From the NCBI GenBank assembly GCA_039181495.1, contig JBCDCP010000011.1, forward strand, positions 1 to 34,383: 34,383 bases of DNA, read 5' to 3'. Position 1 is the stretch's first letter. Each line of letters starts with the position of its first letter. The DNA comes from JBCDCP01 sp039181495. GTDB taxonomy: Bacteria > Pseudomonadota > Alphaproteobacteria > Rhizobiales > Tepidamorphaceae. Under the pieces are notes generated by a model. It was not told the origin of the DNA. It made no database searches and saw nothing but the letters and a program-made list of their open reading frames with translations. The position numbers and the translations under genes were made by a program. Of this stretch, positions 7,662-15,911 are shown piece after piece.

Positions 7662-8324
7662 TTGTTTGACTACAACTTCCATTGGCGACCCGTTTTCAGA
7701 GATCTGCCCGACCTGATCGCAGCCAGCCTTGTCACGCTGCAGGTCGCATCTCTGGCCATGATCCTTGGCGTGATCATCGGATTGGGCCTGGCGCTGATCC
7801 GGCTGCACGGCAGGGGCCCGTTGCGCTGGCTTGCGACCTCCTGGGTCGAACTGGCACGCAACACTCCGGCACTGTTCCAACTGTTCTTCTTCGGCTTTGG
7901 TCTCGGTGCCTTTGGCCTGCACCTGTCGCCGTTTCTGATTGTCCTTGCGGGACTGACATTCAACTGCGCCGGCTATCTGGCCGAGAACTTCCGTGGCGGC
8001 TTTCAGGCAATTCCGGAAACCCAGCTCAGGGCTGCACGGTCGTTGGGCATGACGGTGTGGCAGTCATACACACGCATCATCATTCCGCAGGTCCTGCGGA
8101 TCGTTTATCACCCGATCACCAATCAGATGGTCTGGGCGGTTCTAATGTCGTCGCTCGGCATGCTGGTGGGCTTTCGCGAATTGTCCGGCGAGACGCAGTT
8201 CTTCGCCTCGCGCACGTTCCGCATCTTCGAGTACTTCGCGGTAACGGCGATCCTCTACTACATCATCGTCAAAATCATCCTGCTTGCCTCTCGCCTGCTG
8301 GCGACCCGGCTGTTCCGGTATTGA
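7662..8324 (+). CDS. ABC transporter permease, HisM/GlnP type (first of two)
   Basis: Inner-membrane channel subunit of the amino acid importer, 220 residues with about five membrane segments. The conserved EAA loop that contacts the ATPase is visible as GFQAIPETQLRAARSLG near residues 110-126. The start is TTG at 7662, preceded by AGGAAGG about nine bases upstream; no ATG fits the family N-terminus (FDYNFHWRPV). Ten bases separate it from the second permease. It probably forms a heterodimer with that subunit. Confidence 0.9.
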   Translation: MFDYNFHWRPVFRDLPDLIAASLVTLQVASLAMILGVIIGLGLALIRLHGRGPLRWLATSWVELARNTPALFQLFFFGFGLGAFGLHLSPFLIVLAGLTFNCAGYLAENFRGGFQAIPETQLRAARSLGMTVWQSYTRIIIPQVLRIVYHPITNQMVWAVLMSSLGMLVGFRELSGETQFFASRTFRIFEYFAVTAILYYIIVKIILLASRLLATRLFRY

Positions 8325-8334
8325 GGGGGTAGCG

Positions 8335-9000
8335 ATGAACGAACCGGTCCAGTTCTTCAGCGGCTTCAGCGTTAATGACGTTTGGTTCATGGCCGAAGCG
8401 GCGTGGCGAACGCTTCTCATCTCGGTCTTTTCGATCTCGCTAGGCACGCTTATGGGCGGTGTCTTCGGTTGGCTGCTCTATGAGGGCAGGTTCTGGGCAA
8501 CCGCTGGCCTCGCTGCCATTCTCGACATCTTCCGTTCGGTGCCGCTGATTATCCAGCTAGTGCTGTTTTATAACTTCGCCCCCATCGTTGGCCTCAATCT
8601 GGATGCCTTTGCATCGGGGGTCGTTGTCTTGACCATCTATACGGCGGCGCTGGTGGCAAACGTCGCGCGGGGCGGACTGGAGGCCGTCGGCACGCCGATG
8701 CGCCGCGCGGCCCGTAGCCTTGGCATGTCCTACTGGCAGACGCTCTGGTATGTGGTCCTGCCGATCGGCGGACGGGCGGTCTTTCCCTCTTGGATCGGCG
8801 TGGCCTTGGGAGTCATGAAAGACAGTGCTCTGGTGTCTGTCCTTGGCTATGTCGAATTGCTGAGGGCAAGTCAGATCCTGATTACGCGAACGCAGGAACC
8901 GTTCCTCATCCTGGCCATCGCCGGAGCGTTCTACTTCGCGTTGTCCTACCCGATCTCACGTTATGCGGAGAAGCTTGAACAGCGGTGGGCCGTGCGATGA
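8335..9000 (+). CDS. ABC transporter permease, HisM/GlnP type (second of two)
   Basis: Second membrane subunit of the importer, 221 residues, with the EAA loop GLEAVGTPMRRAARSLGMS in the C-terminal half. ATG 8335 follows GAGGGGG and starts MNEPVQFF; a longer frame from 8284 overlaps the preceding gene and is unlikely. The stop overlaps the ATPase start as ATGA, so the two are translationally coupled. Role and partners are as for the first permease; substrate is inferred from the operon. Confidence 0.92.
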   Translation: MNEPVQFFSGFSVNDVWFMAEAAWRTLLISVFSISLGTLMGGVFGWLLYEGRFWATAGLAAILDIFRSVPLIIQLVLFYNFAPIVGLNLDAFASGVVVLTIYTAALVANVARGGLEAVGTPMRRAARSLGMSYWQTLWYVVLPIGGRAVFPSWIGVALGVMKDSALVSVLGYVELLRASQILITRTQEPFLILAIAGAFYFALSYPISRYAEKLEQRWAVR

Positions 9001-9719
9001 TCGAAGTAAGCAATCTGCACAAGAAGTTTGGCGATCTTCATGTCCTCAAGGGCATCGATCTTACCGTCAGTAAGGGTGAGGTCGTCTCGGTCATCGGAGC
9101 GTCAGGCTCGGGCAAGTCGACGCTGCTCTACTGCATCAATGCGCTCGAGCCGATCAATGAAGGCAGCGTGACCGTTGACGGCGTCGACGTGCATGCCAAG
9201 GGCACGGATATCAACCAACTGCGTCAGAAACTGGGAATGGTGTTCCAGCAGTGGAACAGCTTCCCTCACCTGACCGCGCTTGAGAACGTTGCGCTGGCCC
9301 CGCGGATCGTGCGCGGAATGTCGAAGCGTGAGGCGCGCGATGTTGCTGCTGAACAGCTCAAGCATGTCGGATTGGGCGACAAGCTGGAGAGCTTTCCAAG
9401 CGCGCTCTCCGGCGGCCAGCAGCAACGTCTTGCGATCGCCCGTGCGCTCGCCATGGAACCGCAATACATGCTGTTCGACGAGGCGACCTCGGCGCTCGAT
9501 CCCGAACTTGTCGGCGAGGTTCTCGACACAATGCGCCTGCTTGCCGAGGAGGGGATGACGATGATCTGCGTCACGCATGAGATGGGCTTCGCCCGTGATG
9601 TGTCCGATCGCGTGGCCTTCTTCAATGATGGCATTCTGGAAGAAATCGGCCCGCCGTCTCAGATCTTCGGCAAGGCGGAATCCGAGAACACACGCAAGTT
9701 TCTGTCAAAGGTCCGCTAG
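8997..9719 (+). CDS. ABC transporter ATP-binding protein, amino acid type
   Basis: Cytoplasmic ATPase powering the importer, 240 residues, the usual length for GlnQ/HisP relatives. Walker A is GASGSGKST near residue 36, the Q-loop is VFQQWNSF, the ABC signature is LSGGQQQRLAIARAL, and Walker B is MLFDEATSALDPE. The His switch is in CVTHEMGF. ATG 8997 overlaps the permease stop; the GTG at 8985 is less likely. It closes the transporter part of the island, and the enzymes follow after 96 bases. Confidence 0.95.
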   Translation: MIEVSNLHKKFGDLHVLKGIDLTVSKGEVVSVIGASGSGKSTLLYCINALEPINEGSVTVDGVDVHAKGTDINQLRQKLGMVFQQWNSFPHLTALENVALAPRIVRGMSKREARDVAAEQLKHVGLGDKLESFPSALSGGQQQRLAIARALAMEPQYMLFDEATSALDPELVGEVLDTMRLLAEEGMTMICVTHEMGFARDVSDRVAFFNDGILEEIGPPSQIFGKAESENTRKFLSKVR

Positions 9720-9815
9720 CTGTGACGACGTTTGCGGACACATCGACAAGCCATGACATGCCGGCCGCCGTCTCGGCTGCAAGAACCGGCAGTTTGAACC
9801 GAGAGGGAGGATCAA

Positions 9816-10775
9816 ATGCACCCGCCTATTTTTGAGGGTTGTGTTCCGGCGCTGATGACGCCCTGCAGGCCGGATCGATCGCCGGACTTCGACGCCTTGG
9901 TCCAGAAAGGGCGCGAACTGGTGGCAGCTGGCATGTCAGGCGTTGTCTATTGCGGTTCCATGGGTGACTGGCCGCTACTGACTGACGCGCAACGACAAGA
10001 GGGTGTGGCGCGTCTGGTTGAGGCCGGCGTACCCACAATGGTCGGCACCGGCGCGGTCAATTCGGCATCCGCCGTCAGCCATGCCGCTCATGCTGCACAA
10101 GTTGGCGCACAAGGTCTCATGGTCATCCCGCGCGTTCTGTCGCGGGGGTCATCGCTTGCGGCTCAACGGGCCCATTTTGCGGGTATTCTGGAGGCAGCGG
10201 ACGGCTTACCGGCTGTTATCTACAACAGCCCTTATTATGGCTTCGCGACCCGGGCAGACCTGTTCTTCGACTTGCGTCAGTCCTACCCCAATCTGATCGG
10301 GTTCAAGGAGTTCGGCGGTTCCGCGGACCTGCGCTATGCAGCCGAGAACATCACCTCAAGACAGGATGATATTCTGCTGATGGTGGGCGTCGATACCAAC
10401 GTCTTCCATGGCTACGTCAATTGCGGCGCGCGTGGCGCGATCACCGGCATTGGAAACGCCTTACCGCGCGAGGTGCTGCATCTGGTGAGTTTGTGCGAGA
10501 AGGCGGCCGCCGGCGACGCGGTGGCACGCGCCCGCGCCAAGGAACTCGATGATGCTCTGGCCGTGCTGTCCTCGTTCGATGAAGGCCCGGATCTGGTGCT
10601 CTATTACAAGCACCTCATGGTGCTGAACGGCGAGCGCGAATACGTGCTGCATTTCAATGAGACCGACATGCTTTCAGACAGCCAGCGCAATTACCTCGAA
10701 TCGCAGTATCGCCTGTTCCGGGACTGGTATGCGGACTGGAATACCGAGCTAGAACCCGTCGCCAGGTGTGCGTAA
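9816..10775 (+). CDS. DapA-family lyase, probable 1-pyrroline-4-hydroxy-2-carboxylate deaminase
   Basis: Class I aldolase-fold enzyme of 319 residues. The Schiff-base lysine is Lys164 in IGFKEFGG and the partner tyrosine is Tyr136 in IYNSP. The substrate loop reads CGSMGDWPLL (46-55) rather than the GTTGE of true dihydrodipicolinate synthase, so lysine synthesis is not its job. In known trans-4-hydroxyproline pathways a DapA relative (HypD/LhpC) removes water and ammonia from pyrroline-4-hydroxy-2-carboxylate to give alpha-ketoglutarate semialdehyde. The next gene encodes the dehydrogenase for that product. ATG 9816 follows GAGGGAGGA. Family certain, reaction inferred from context. Confidence 0.82.
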   Translation: MHPPIFEGCVPALMTPCRPDRSPDFDALVQKGRELVAAGMSGVVYCGSMGDWPLLTDAQRQEGVARLVEAGVPTMVGTGAVNSASAVSHAAHAAQVGAQGLMVIPRVLSRGSSLAAQRAHFAGILEAADGLPAVIYNSPYYGFATRADLFFDLRQSYPNLIGFKEFGGSADLRYAAENITSRQDDILLMVGVDTNVFHGYVNCGARGAITGIGNALPREVLHLVSLCEKAAAGDAVARARAKELDDALAVLSSFDEGPDLVLYYKHLMVLNGEREYVLHFNETDMLSDSQRNYLESQYRLFRDWYADWNTELEPVARCA

Positions 10776-10862
10776 CCGCCGAAGAACCCCGCGCAACCAT
10801 CGTCAATTGTAGCGGCATCTGTCCCGACGCCATCAGTGAGCAAGCCATACCGGAGACGCCAT

Positions 10863-12293
10863 ATGGAATTCAGTAACCTGATCGGCGGTACGTGGGAGCA
10901 AACCTCCAACGGCGCCGACAATATCAACCCCTCCCACATCAGCGATGTGGTTGGAATCGCTGCTCTGGGCAGCGAAGATGATGTCGATCGGGCAATCGCA
11001 GCCGCGCAAATGGCGGCTCCTGGCTGGGCGGCGTCAACACCGCAACAGCGTTTCGATATCCTGGATTTCGTTGGCACCGAAATACTCGTCCGCAAGGACG
11101 AACTCGGACGGCTGCTGTCACGCGAAGAAGGAAAGACGCTGCCTGAAGGCATCGGCGAAGCCACCCGCGCGGGACAGATTTTCAAGTTCTTTGCGGGCGA
11201 GTGCCTGCGCCAGACCGGTGACTACCTCGCGTCCGTTCGTCCGGGCATAGAGGTCGATGTGCGGCGCAGCGCCGTCGGTGTTTTCGGGCTCATCACGCCG
11301 TGGAACTTCCCCATTGCGATACCGGCCTGGAAAGCAGCGCCCGCACTCGCGTTCGGAAATGCGGTGGTGCTCAAACCCGCCGGTCTGACACCAGGATGCG
11401 CCCATGCACTTGCCGAAATCCTGTCGCGCTCTGGACTGCCCGAGGGGGTTTTCAATCTCGTCAATGGACCGGGTGCCAAACTCGGCGCGCGTCTCATCGA
11501 GAGTGATTCTGTCAACACAATCTCATTCACCGGCTCTGTGTCCACCGGCGCAGGCATCGCCGCGGAGTGCGGAAAACGGCTCAAGAAGGTGCAGCTCGAG
11601 ATGGGCGGCAAGAACCCGATGGTCGTGCTCGATGATGCGAACCTCGATACCGCGGTCGATGCCAGCCTGAACGGTGCGTTCTTCTCCACCGGTCAGCGCT
11701 GTACGGCTTCATCGCGGTTGATCGTGACTGAAGACATCCATGACCGGTTTGTCACCGCCCTGTCCGAACGCATGCGCGCGCTCCACATCGGACATGCGCT
11801 GGAGCCAGACAGCCAGATTGGTCCGGTCGTGGACGCACGCCAGCTCGATCAGAACCTCGACTATGTAGCAATCGCCGATAAGGATGGCGGCAAGGTGGTG
11901 GGTGGTGAACGCCTCAACCGGGAAACCGAGGGTTTCTACATGGCGCCAGCTCTCGTCACAGAGACCGACAATCAGATGCGCATCAACCGTGAAGAGGTCT
12001 TTGGTCCGGTCGCATCGGTCATTCGCGTCAAGGACTATGATGAAGCGCTCAGTGTGGCCAACGACACGGACTTCGGTCTCTCCGCGGGCATCTGCACCAC
12101 CTCTCTGAAGCACGCCAGCCACTTCAAGGCCAATGCACAGGCTGGCATGGTAATGGTCAATCTGCCCACAGCGGGCGTCGATTATCATGTGCCATTTGGC
12201 GGCACCAAGGGCTCGAGCTTTGGCTCGCGAGAACAGGGCCGCTACGCGGCTGAGTTCTACACAACCGTCAAGACGTCCTACACCCTGGCCTGA
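10863..12293 (+). CDS. Aldehyde dehydrogenase, probable alpha-ketoglutarate semialdehyde dehydrogenase
   Basis: NAD(P)-dependent aldehyde dehydrogenase of 476 residues, close to family length. Active-site residues are Asn148 in PWNFP, Glu246 in LEMGGKNP and the nucleophile Cys280 in STGQRCTAS; the NAD-binding SFTGSVSTG is at 221-229. In this setting it would oxidise alpha-ketoglutarate semialdehyde to alpha-ketoglutarate, the last step of hydroxyproline breakdown (HypH in S. meliloti). ATG 10863 has GGAG seven bases upstream; the GTG at 10836 adds nine residues with no family support. It lies between the deaminase and the enolase-superfamily gene. Confidence 0.88.
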   Translation: MEFSNLIGGTWEQTSNGADNINPSHISDVVGIAALGSEDDVDRAIAAAQMAAPGWAASTPQQRFDILDFVGTEILVRKDELGRLLSREEGKTLPEGIGEATRAGQIFKFFAGECLRQTGDYLASVRPGIEVDVRRSAVGVFGLITPWNFPIAIPAWKAAPALAFGNAVVLKPAGLTPGCAHALAEILSRSGLPEGVFNLVNGPGAKLGARLIESDSVNTISFTGSVSTGAGIAAECGKRLKKVQLEMGGKNPMVVLDDANLDTAVDASLNGAFFSTGQRCTASSRLIVTEDIHDRFVTALSERMRALHIGHALEPDSQIGPVVDARQLDQNLDYVAIADKDGGKVVGGERLNRETEGFYMAPALVTETDNQMRINREEVFGPVASVIRVKDYDEALSVANDTDFGLSAGICTTSLKHASHFKANAQAGMVMVNLPTAGVDYHVPFGGTKGSSFGSREQGRYAAEFYTTVKTSYTLA

Positions 12294-12337
12294 GGGCCAG
12301 CGCCTGATCGGCCCGCAAGTCGGCACAAGGACCTGTC

Positions 12338-13441
12338 ATGAAAATCACCGGGATCAACGTCTTTCAGGTCGATCTGCCGCTCAAGGAAGGCCGCTATAGC
12401 TGGTCCAACGGCAATTTCGTCGACGTGTTCGACAGCACCGTCGTGGAGATCATCACCGACGAAGGCCTCAGCGGTTGTGCGGAATGCTGTCCGCTAGGCT
12501 CTGCGTATCTGCCGTCATTTGCGCTTGGTGTGCGCGCAGGTTTGCAGGAACTCTGCCCACAACTGATCGGGCAGGATCCGCTGAACATTGGCGAGATCGG
12601 GCGCTTGATGGACGGAGCGCTACGCGGCCATCCCTATGCCAAGGCGCCCATCGACATCGCCTGCTGGGACCTGCTCGGCAAGGCAACCGGCCAGCCCGTC
12701 TATACGCTACTGGGCGGTGCGGCGCAGGATGATGTGGTGCTCTATCGCGCGATCAGCCAGGAAGCGCCGGACATCATGGCCAGCAAGATCGAAGGGTATG
12801 CCGCTGAGGGGTACACCAAGTTTCAGCTCAAGGTTGGCGGCGATGCCAATGACGACATCGACCGCATCCATGCCACCCGCAATGTGCTGAAGGCATCAGA
12901 CCTGCTGGTGGCCGATGCCAACACCGGGTGGACCCGGCATGAGGCAGCGCGCGTGGTTGGCGCAGTCTCCGGGCTTGACGTCTATATCGAGCAGCCTTGC
13001 ATGACCTACGAAGAAAGCGTCTCGATCCGCCGTCGTACCGCTCTCCCCTTTGTGCTTGATGAGGTCATCGATGGACCGAACATGCTTGTTCGCGGCATTG
13101 CGGAGGATGCCATGGACGTCATCAATCTGAAGATCTCGAAGGTTGGCGGGCTGAGCCAGGCCAAGCTGATGCGCGATCTCTGCGTCGCGCAAGGCATTCC
13201 GATGACCATCGAAGACACATGGGGTGGCGACATCACCACCGCGGCTATCGCGCATCTTGCCCGCTCCACACCGGCCGACTTCTGCTTTTCCGCCACCGAT
13301 TTCAACAGCTACGGGACGGTAACAATCGCGGAAGGTGCACCACAGCGGATCAATGGTCGGATGACGGCACCCGATACGCCAGGTCTTGGAATCAAGCCGG
13401 ATTTCAACGCGCTCGGCGAACCTGTGGCGCAATACGCGTGA
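12338..13441 (+). CDS. Enolase-superfamily cis-3-hydroxy-L-proline dehydratase
   Basis: Member of the muconate-lactonizing subgroup, 367 residues. The acid/base lysines are Lys165 in FQLKVGG and Lys265 in NLKISKVGG. Metal ligands are Asp193, Glu218 and Asp241. The first lysine of the usual KxK motif is Gln163, as I recall for the pyrrolidine-acting members. The sequence as a whole resembles, from memory, the Labrenzia aggregata enzyme that dehydrates cis-3-hydroxy-L-proline to pyrroline-2-carboxylate with competing 2-epimerisation, including the same lysine numbering. A proline-racemase-family dehydratase follows, as in Labrenzia. 4-Hydroxyproline betaine epimerase (HpbD) is the main alternative. 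Confidence 0.85.
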   Translation: MKITGINVFQVDLPLKEGRYSWSNGNFVDVFDSTVVEIITDEGLSGCAECCPLGSAYLPSFALGVRAGLQELCPQLIGQDPLNIGEIGRLMDGALRGHPYAKAPIDIACWDLLGKATGQPVYTLLGGAAQDDVVLYRAISQEAPDIMASKIEGYAAEGYTKFQLKVGGDANDDIDRIHATRNVLKASDLLVADANTGWTRHEAARVVGAVSGLDVYIEQPCMTYEESVSIRRRTALPFVLDEVIDGPNMLVRGIAEDAMDVINLKISKVGGLSQAKLMRDLCVAQGIPMTIEDTWGGDITTAAIAHLARSTPADFCFSATDFNSYGTVTIAEGAPQRINGRMTAPDTPGLGIKPDFNALGEPVAQYA

Positions 13442-13500
13442 CCAAGGCCACGCGATGGATCATTGCTACCAACGGCGCTTGAGAGGATCGGCGAAGCGGG

Positions 13501-14535
13501 ATGCGCTCATCAAAGATCATTCATATTGTCTCGGCTCACGCCGAAGGTGAGGTTGGCGATGTCATAGTCGGCGGCGTGGCACCACCGCCTGGCGATACTC
13601 TGTGGGAGCAGCGCCGATTTGTTGCCGAGGATGGTGCACTCCGCGATCTCGTCCTCCATGAACCGCGTGGCGGCGTGTTCCGGCATGTCAATCTGCTGGT
13701 GCCGCCCAAGTCTCCCGAAGCCGATATCGGCTTCATCATCATGGAGCCTGAAGATACGCCGCCAATGTCCGGCTCCAACACGATCTGTGTGACAACCGTT
13801 TTGCTGGAAACCGGAATTCTGCCGATGACGGAGCCGGTGACAGACCTCGTACTTGAGGCGCCTGCCGGGCTGGTCCGGGTCAAGGCGGACTGCAAGGATG
13901 GCAAGGTCACGCGCGTTGCATTCACCAACGTTCCTTCCTTTGCGGCTCAGCTCGATGCTGACATCGAGGTGCCTGGTTTGGGTCGGCTAACGGTCGACAC
14001 GGCATTCGGCGGCGACAGCTTCGTTATCGTCAAGGCCGCCGATATCGATGTGGCACTAGAGCCCGAGAACGCCCATCAGATTGCCCGGCTTGGCGTGAAG
14101 ATTTCATCGGCGGCGACTGAACAGCTTGGCTTTCACCACCCCGAGCATCCTGATTGGCGACATTTCTCATTTTGCCTGTTTGCCGGTGAGGTCACGCGCT
14201 CCAGAGACACCCTTTCAGCCCAGTCCATCGTCGCGATCCGACCCGGAAAGATCGATCGTTCACCGACCGGGACAGCGGTCTCCGCACGTCTGGCCGTGCT
14301 CGCCGCCCGTGGCGAGATAACCGACAAGGACCGGTTCGAAGCCACATCCATCATTGGATCCCGCTTCACCGGGCGGATTGTCGGCACGGCCGAGGTGGCT
14401 GGTCGTCCTGCCGTTCTGCCGGAAGTATCCGGCCAGGGCTGGATCACCGGCACGCATCAGTTGATGGTTGACCCCACCGATCCATGGCCGCGCGGCTATA
14501 AGCTGACAGACACCTGGGGCGCAGCAACTCGGTAG
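13501..14535 (+). CDS. Proline racemase family protein, probable trans-3-hydroxy-L-proline dehydratase
   Basis: A 344-residue proline racemase fold. The two catalytic positions are Ser90 in PPMSGSNTI and Thr256 in DRSPTGTA. Proline racemase and 4-hydroxyproline 2-epimerase carry Cys at the second position; Thr there marks the trans-3-hydroxyproline dehydratases, which eliminate water to give pyrroline-2-carboxylate. Ser rather than Cys at the first position is less common. Asp172 in FGGDSF is the likely amine-binding residue. It is the last gene of the island, 59 bases after the enolase-superfamily gene, and is followed by a strong terminator hairpin. No second family member that could serve as the 4-hydroxyproline epimerase is in the window. 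Confidence 0.85.
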   Translation: MRSSKIIHIVSAHAEGEVGDVIVGGVAPPPGDTLWEQRRFVAEDGALRDLVLHEPRGGVFRHVNLLVPPKSPEADIGFIIMEPEDTPPMSGSNTICVTTVLLETGILPMTEPVTDLVLEAPAGLVRVKADCKDGKVTRVAFTNVPSFAAQLDADIEVPGLGRLTVDTAFGGDSFVIVKAADIDVALEPENAHQIARLGVKISSAATEQLGFHHPEHPDWRHFSFCLFAGEVTRSRDTLSAQSIVAIRPGKIDRSPTGTAVSARLAVLAARGEITDKDRFEATSIIGSRFTGRIVGTAEVAGRPAVLPEVSGQGWITGTHQLMVDPTDPWPRGYKLTDTWGAATR

Positions 14536-14644
14536 ACGTTCATTCGCCCGGGGGCACTAAACGGAGCCAGGGAGCTATTGCGAAAATGGCTGATGATCCG
14601 CAAGGAGAGATGTCCTTGGCGCAGCCGACAACCCGGCACGCAAG

Positions 14645-14670
14645 AAGGGCGCGGAAAGATCCGCGCCCTT
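14645..14670. terminator. Strong bidirectional terminator hairpin
   Basis: An 11-bp perfect stem, AAGGGCGCGGA pairing with TCCGCGCCCTT, closes a four-base AAGA loop. It lies between the convergent dehydratase (+) and YHS protein (-) genes and has A/T at the stem ends on both strands, so it can end transcription from either side. It is the only strong hairpin in this 166-base gap. Confidence 0.8.
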
Positions 14671-14701
14671 GGTAACCAGGTGCAAGGCTGATCCACTTGG
14701 A

Positions 14702-15181
14702 TCAGAGGTCAGCAGCAGGCTTGTTTTCGATGTCGACCCAGTTCGCGTCTGCGGTCGTGATCGTACCGTTCTCATTTCCAAGGAAGATATCGTGCGCCGT
14801 TTCGGATGAGTTCAGATAGAGCTGCCCGTCGACGATTTTGAAAAGATCGGGTTGGGTCGCGATTTTCTTACCCTTGCTGGTGCCCACGGCGCACCAGCCA
14901 CCATAAGCCGGCGCGTATCTGGCCGGTTCAGCTCTGAAGGCGGCCAGGTTCTCGGCAGACGAGAACTTCCAGACCACATCGCCCAGCTGAAGCTTGAATT
15001 CGGCGGTTCCTTTCGTGGGTTCGCCCACCCTGTGATAGGCGACCGGGTCATAGCCATTGATCGCGATGCTCTTCTCGGCATCGGAGATGTAGACTTCATC
15101 AGCGGCGTAGGCCGCGCCGACTGAGACGATGCTGGCGATGGCGGCGGCAGCAAAGCTATGGCGAATGGTTCTCGAAATCAT
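14702..15181 (-). CDS. Exported YHS domain protein
   Basis: A 159-residue protein with a Sec signal peptide (cleavage after AYAA near residue 27). The mature part is a YHS domain: INGYDPVAYH near 41-50, VWKFSSAENLAAFRAEPARYAPAYGGWCA in the middle, one conserved Cys in GGWCAVG. YHS domains are small, often metal- or thiol-linked modules; this exported type is widespread in proteobacteria without an assigned role. It is transcribed alone and convergent with the hydroxyproline island. ATG 15181 leaves a 722-base gap to the next intact gene, filled by gene remnants. Confidence 0.85.
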   Translation of the reverse strand: MISRTIRHSFAAAAIASIVSVGAAYAADEVYISDAEKSIAINGYDPVAYHRVGEPTKGTAEFKLQLGDVVWKFSSAENLAAFRAEPARYAPAYGGWCAVGTSKGKKIATQPDLFKIVDGQLYLNSSETAHDIFLGNENGTITTADANWVDIENKPAADL

Positions 15182-15445
15182 GGGGGTCTCTCGCTTGTGT
15201 TGACTACTGGTCTATGGGGGTTGCGCCGTTCATCACCATCGCGCGCCGAAATGCCTGGCGCATCGCTGCTGAAGCCCGTGTCGCTACCGAGAAGTGTGTC
15301 TTGACCGCACCAAAACCCAATAAACTCGCATGACGATCGTCTAACGGATCCGCTATTTGAGCGTGTGCTGCAGGGTCTTGCGATTGTCCTCGACAGCGCT
15401 TGGAGCTGCGGCCGCAGGGACGCGTCGAATTGGTCGACGCGCGCA
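15182..15445. other. Non-coding stretch upstream of gene remnants
   Basis: No gene is recognisable here. A 39-codon plus-strand frame (ATG 15214 to TGA 15331) and a minus-strand frame over the same bases have no family resemblance. The part next to 15181 should carry the YHS promoter. The rest is probably old promoter and gene debris belonging to the decayed LysR gene that follows. Confidence 0.4.
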
Positions 15446-15606
15446 AGTTGGGGCAGCGCGCGTCATTTGCGATACTTGCGTGCTGTCGCAGAGGAAGGGT
15501 CACCCACACTGGCGGCGCCGAAAATCAGCGTTGCCCAGCCTTCCCCTTCCCCGGCACATCCGGCCACTTGAAGAACCGCTCGGAACCCGAAGGTAATCCG
15601 CCAACC
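15446..15606 (+). pseudogene. LysR-family regulator remnant (helix-turn-helix only)
   Basis: Translation from 15461 gives RHLRYLRAVAEEGSPTLAA and then VAQPSPS, the classic start of a LysR protein (compare the usual RHLRYFVAVAEEGSLTLAA...AQPSLS). The match continues in another frame from 15555 as RHIRPLEEPLGTR (usual SRQIRDLEEELGTRL). So the reading frame shifts between about 15542 and 15555, and a TAA follows at 15594. No start codon is kept at the expected place, and the ~250-residue effector domain is absent. The remnant ends where an aldehyde dehydrogenase fragment begins. Confidence 0.72.
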
Positions 15607-15911
15607 CAGGAAGAGGTTTTCATCCCCGTTCTGAGCATCGTTCCGCCGGACGATGAGAGGACGCAATCCGGGCGACCATTGCCACCGAATATGGTCTCGT
15701 TATGGGCATCTCTAGGAAGAACGCGGGTCGGCGGATGCGTGTTGCCAAGGGCACGCATTGCGGTCAGGTTTTGCTCACTGGTCATGGTGCCGGTGGTGGT
15801 ATCGAATTGCTCTACCGTGGAAGCAACACATCCGGCTATGGCAGCAAAAAGGGTTTCGCGACGCTGCACGCGTTCGCACAGTTGAAGACAGTGGTACATC
15901 ATCATGGCTGA
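15607..15911 (+). pseudogene. Aldehyde dehydrogenase remnant (last ~100 codons)
   Basis: In one frame 15607-15657 reads QEEVFIPVLSIVPPDDE, the standard EEVFGPVLSIVPF segment of aldehyde dehydrogenases. In a second frame from 15657 it continues as DAIRATIATEYGLVMG, then RVAKGTHCGQV, GAGGGIEL, SGYGSKKG and QLKTVV before a TGA at 15909-15911. These are the family's C-terminal landmarks in correct order. The PFGG segment is garbled (LYRGSN). About four fifths of the gene, including the catalytic Cys and Glu, is missing. The old stop overlaps the SDR start by eight bases, so the lost gene and the SDR were probably one operon. Confidence 0.8.

Noticed and set aside
12285..12300. Hairpin CTGGCC-TGAG-GGCCAG over the aldehyde dehydrogenase stop
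   Set aside because: A six-base stem without a T run, inside an operon with the next gene 44 bases on; too weak to call a terminator.
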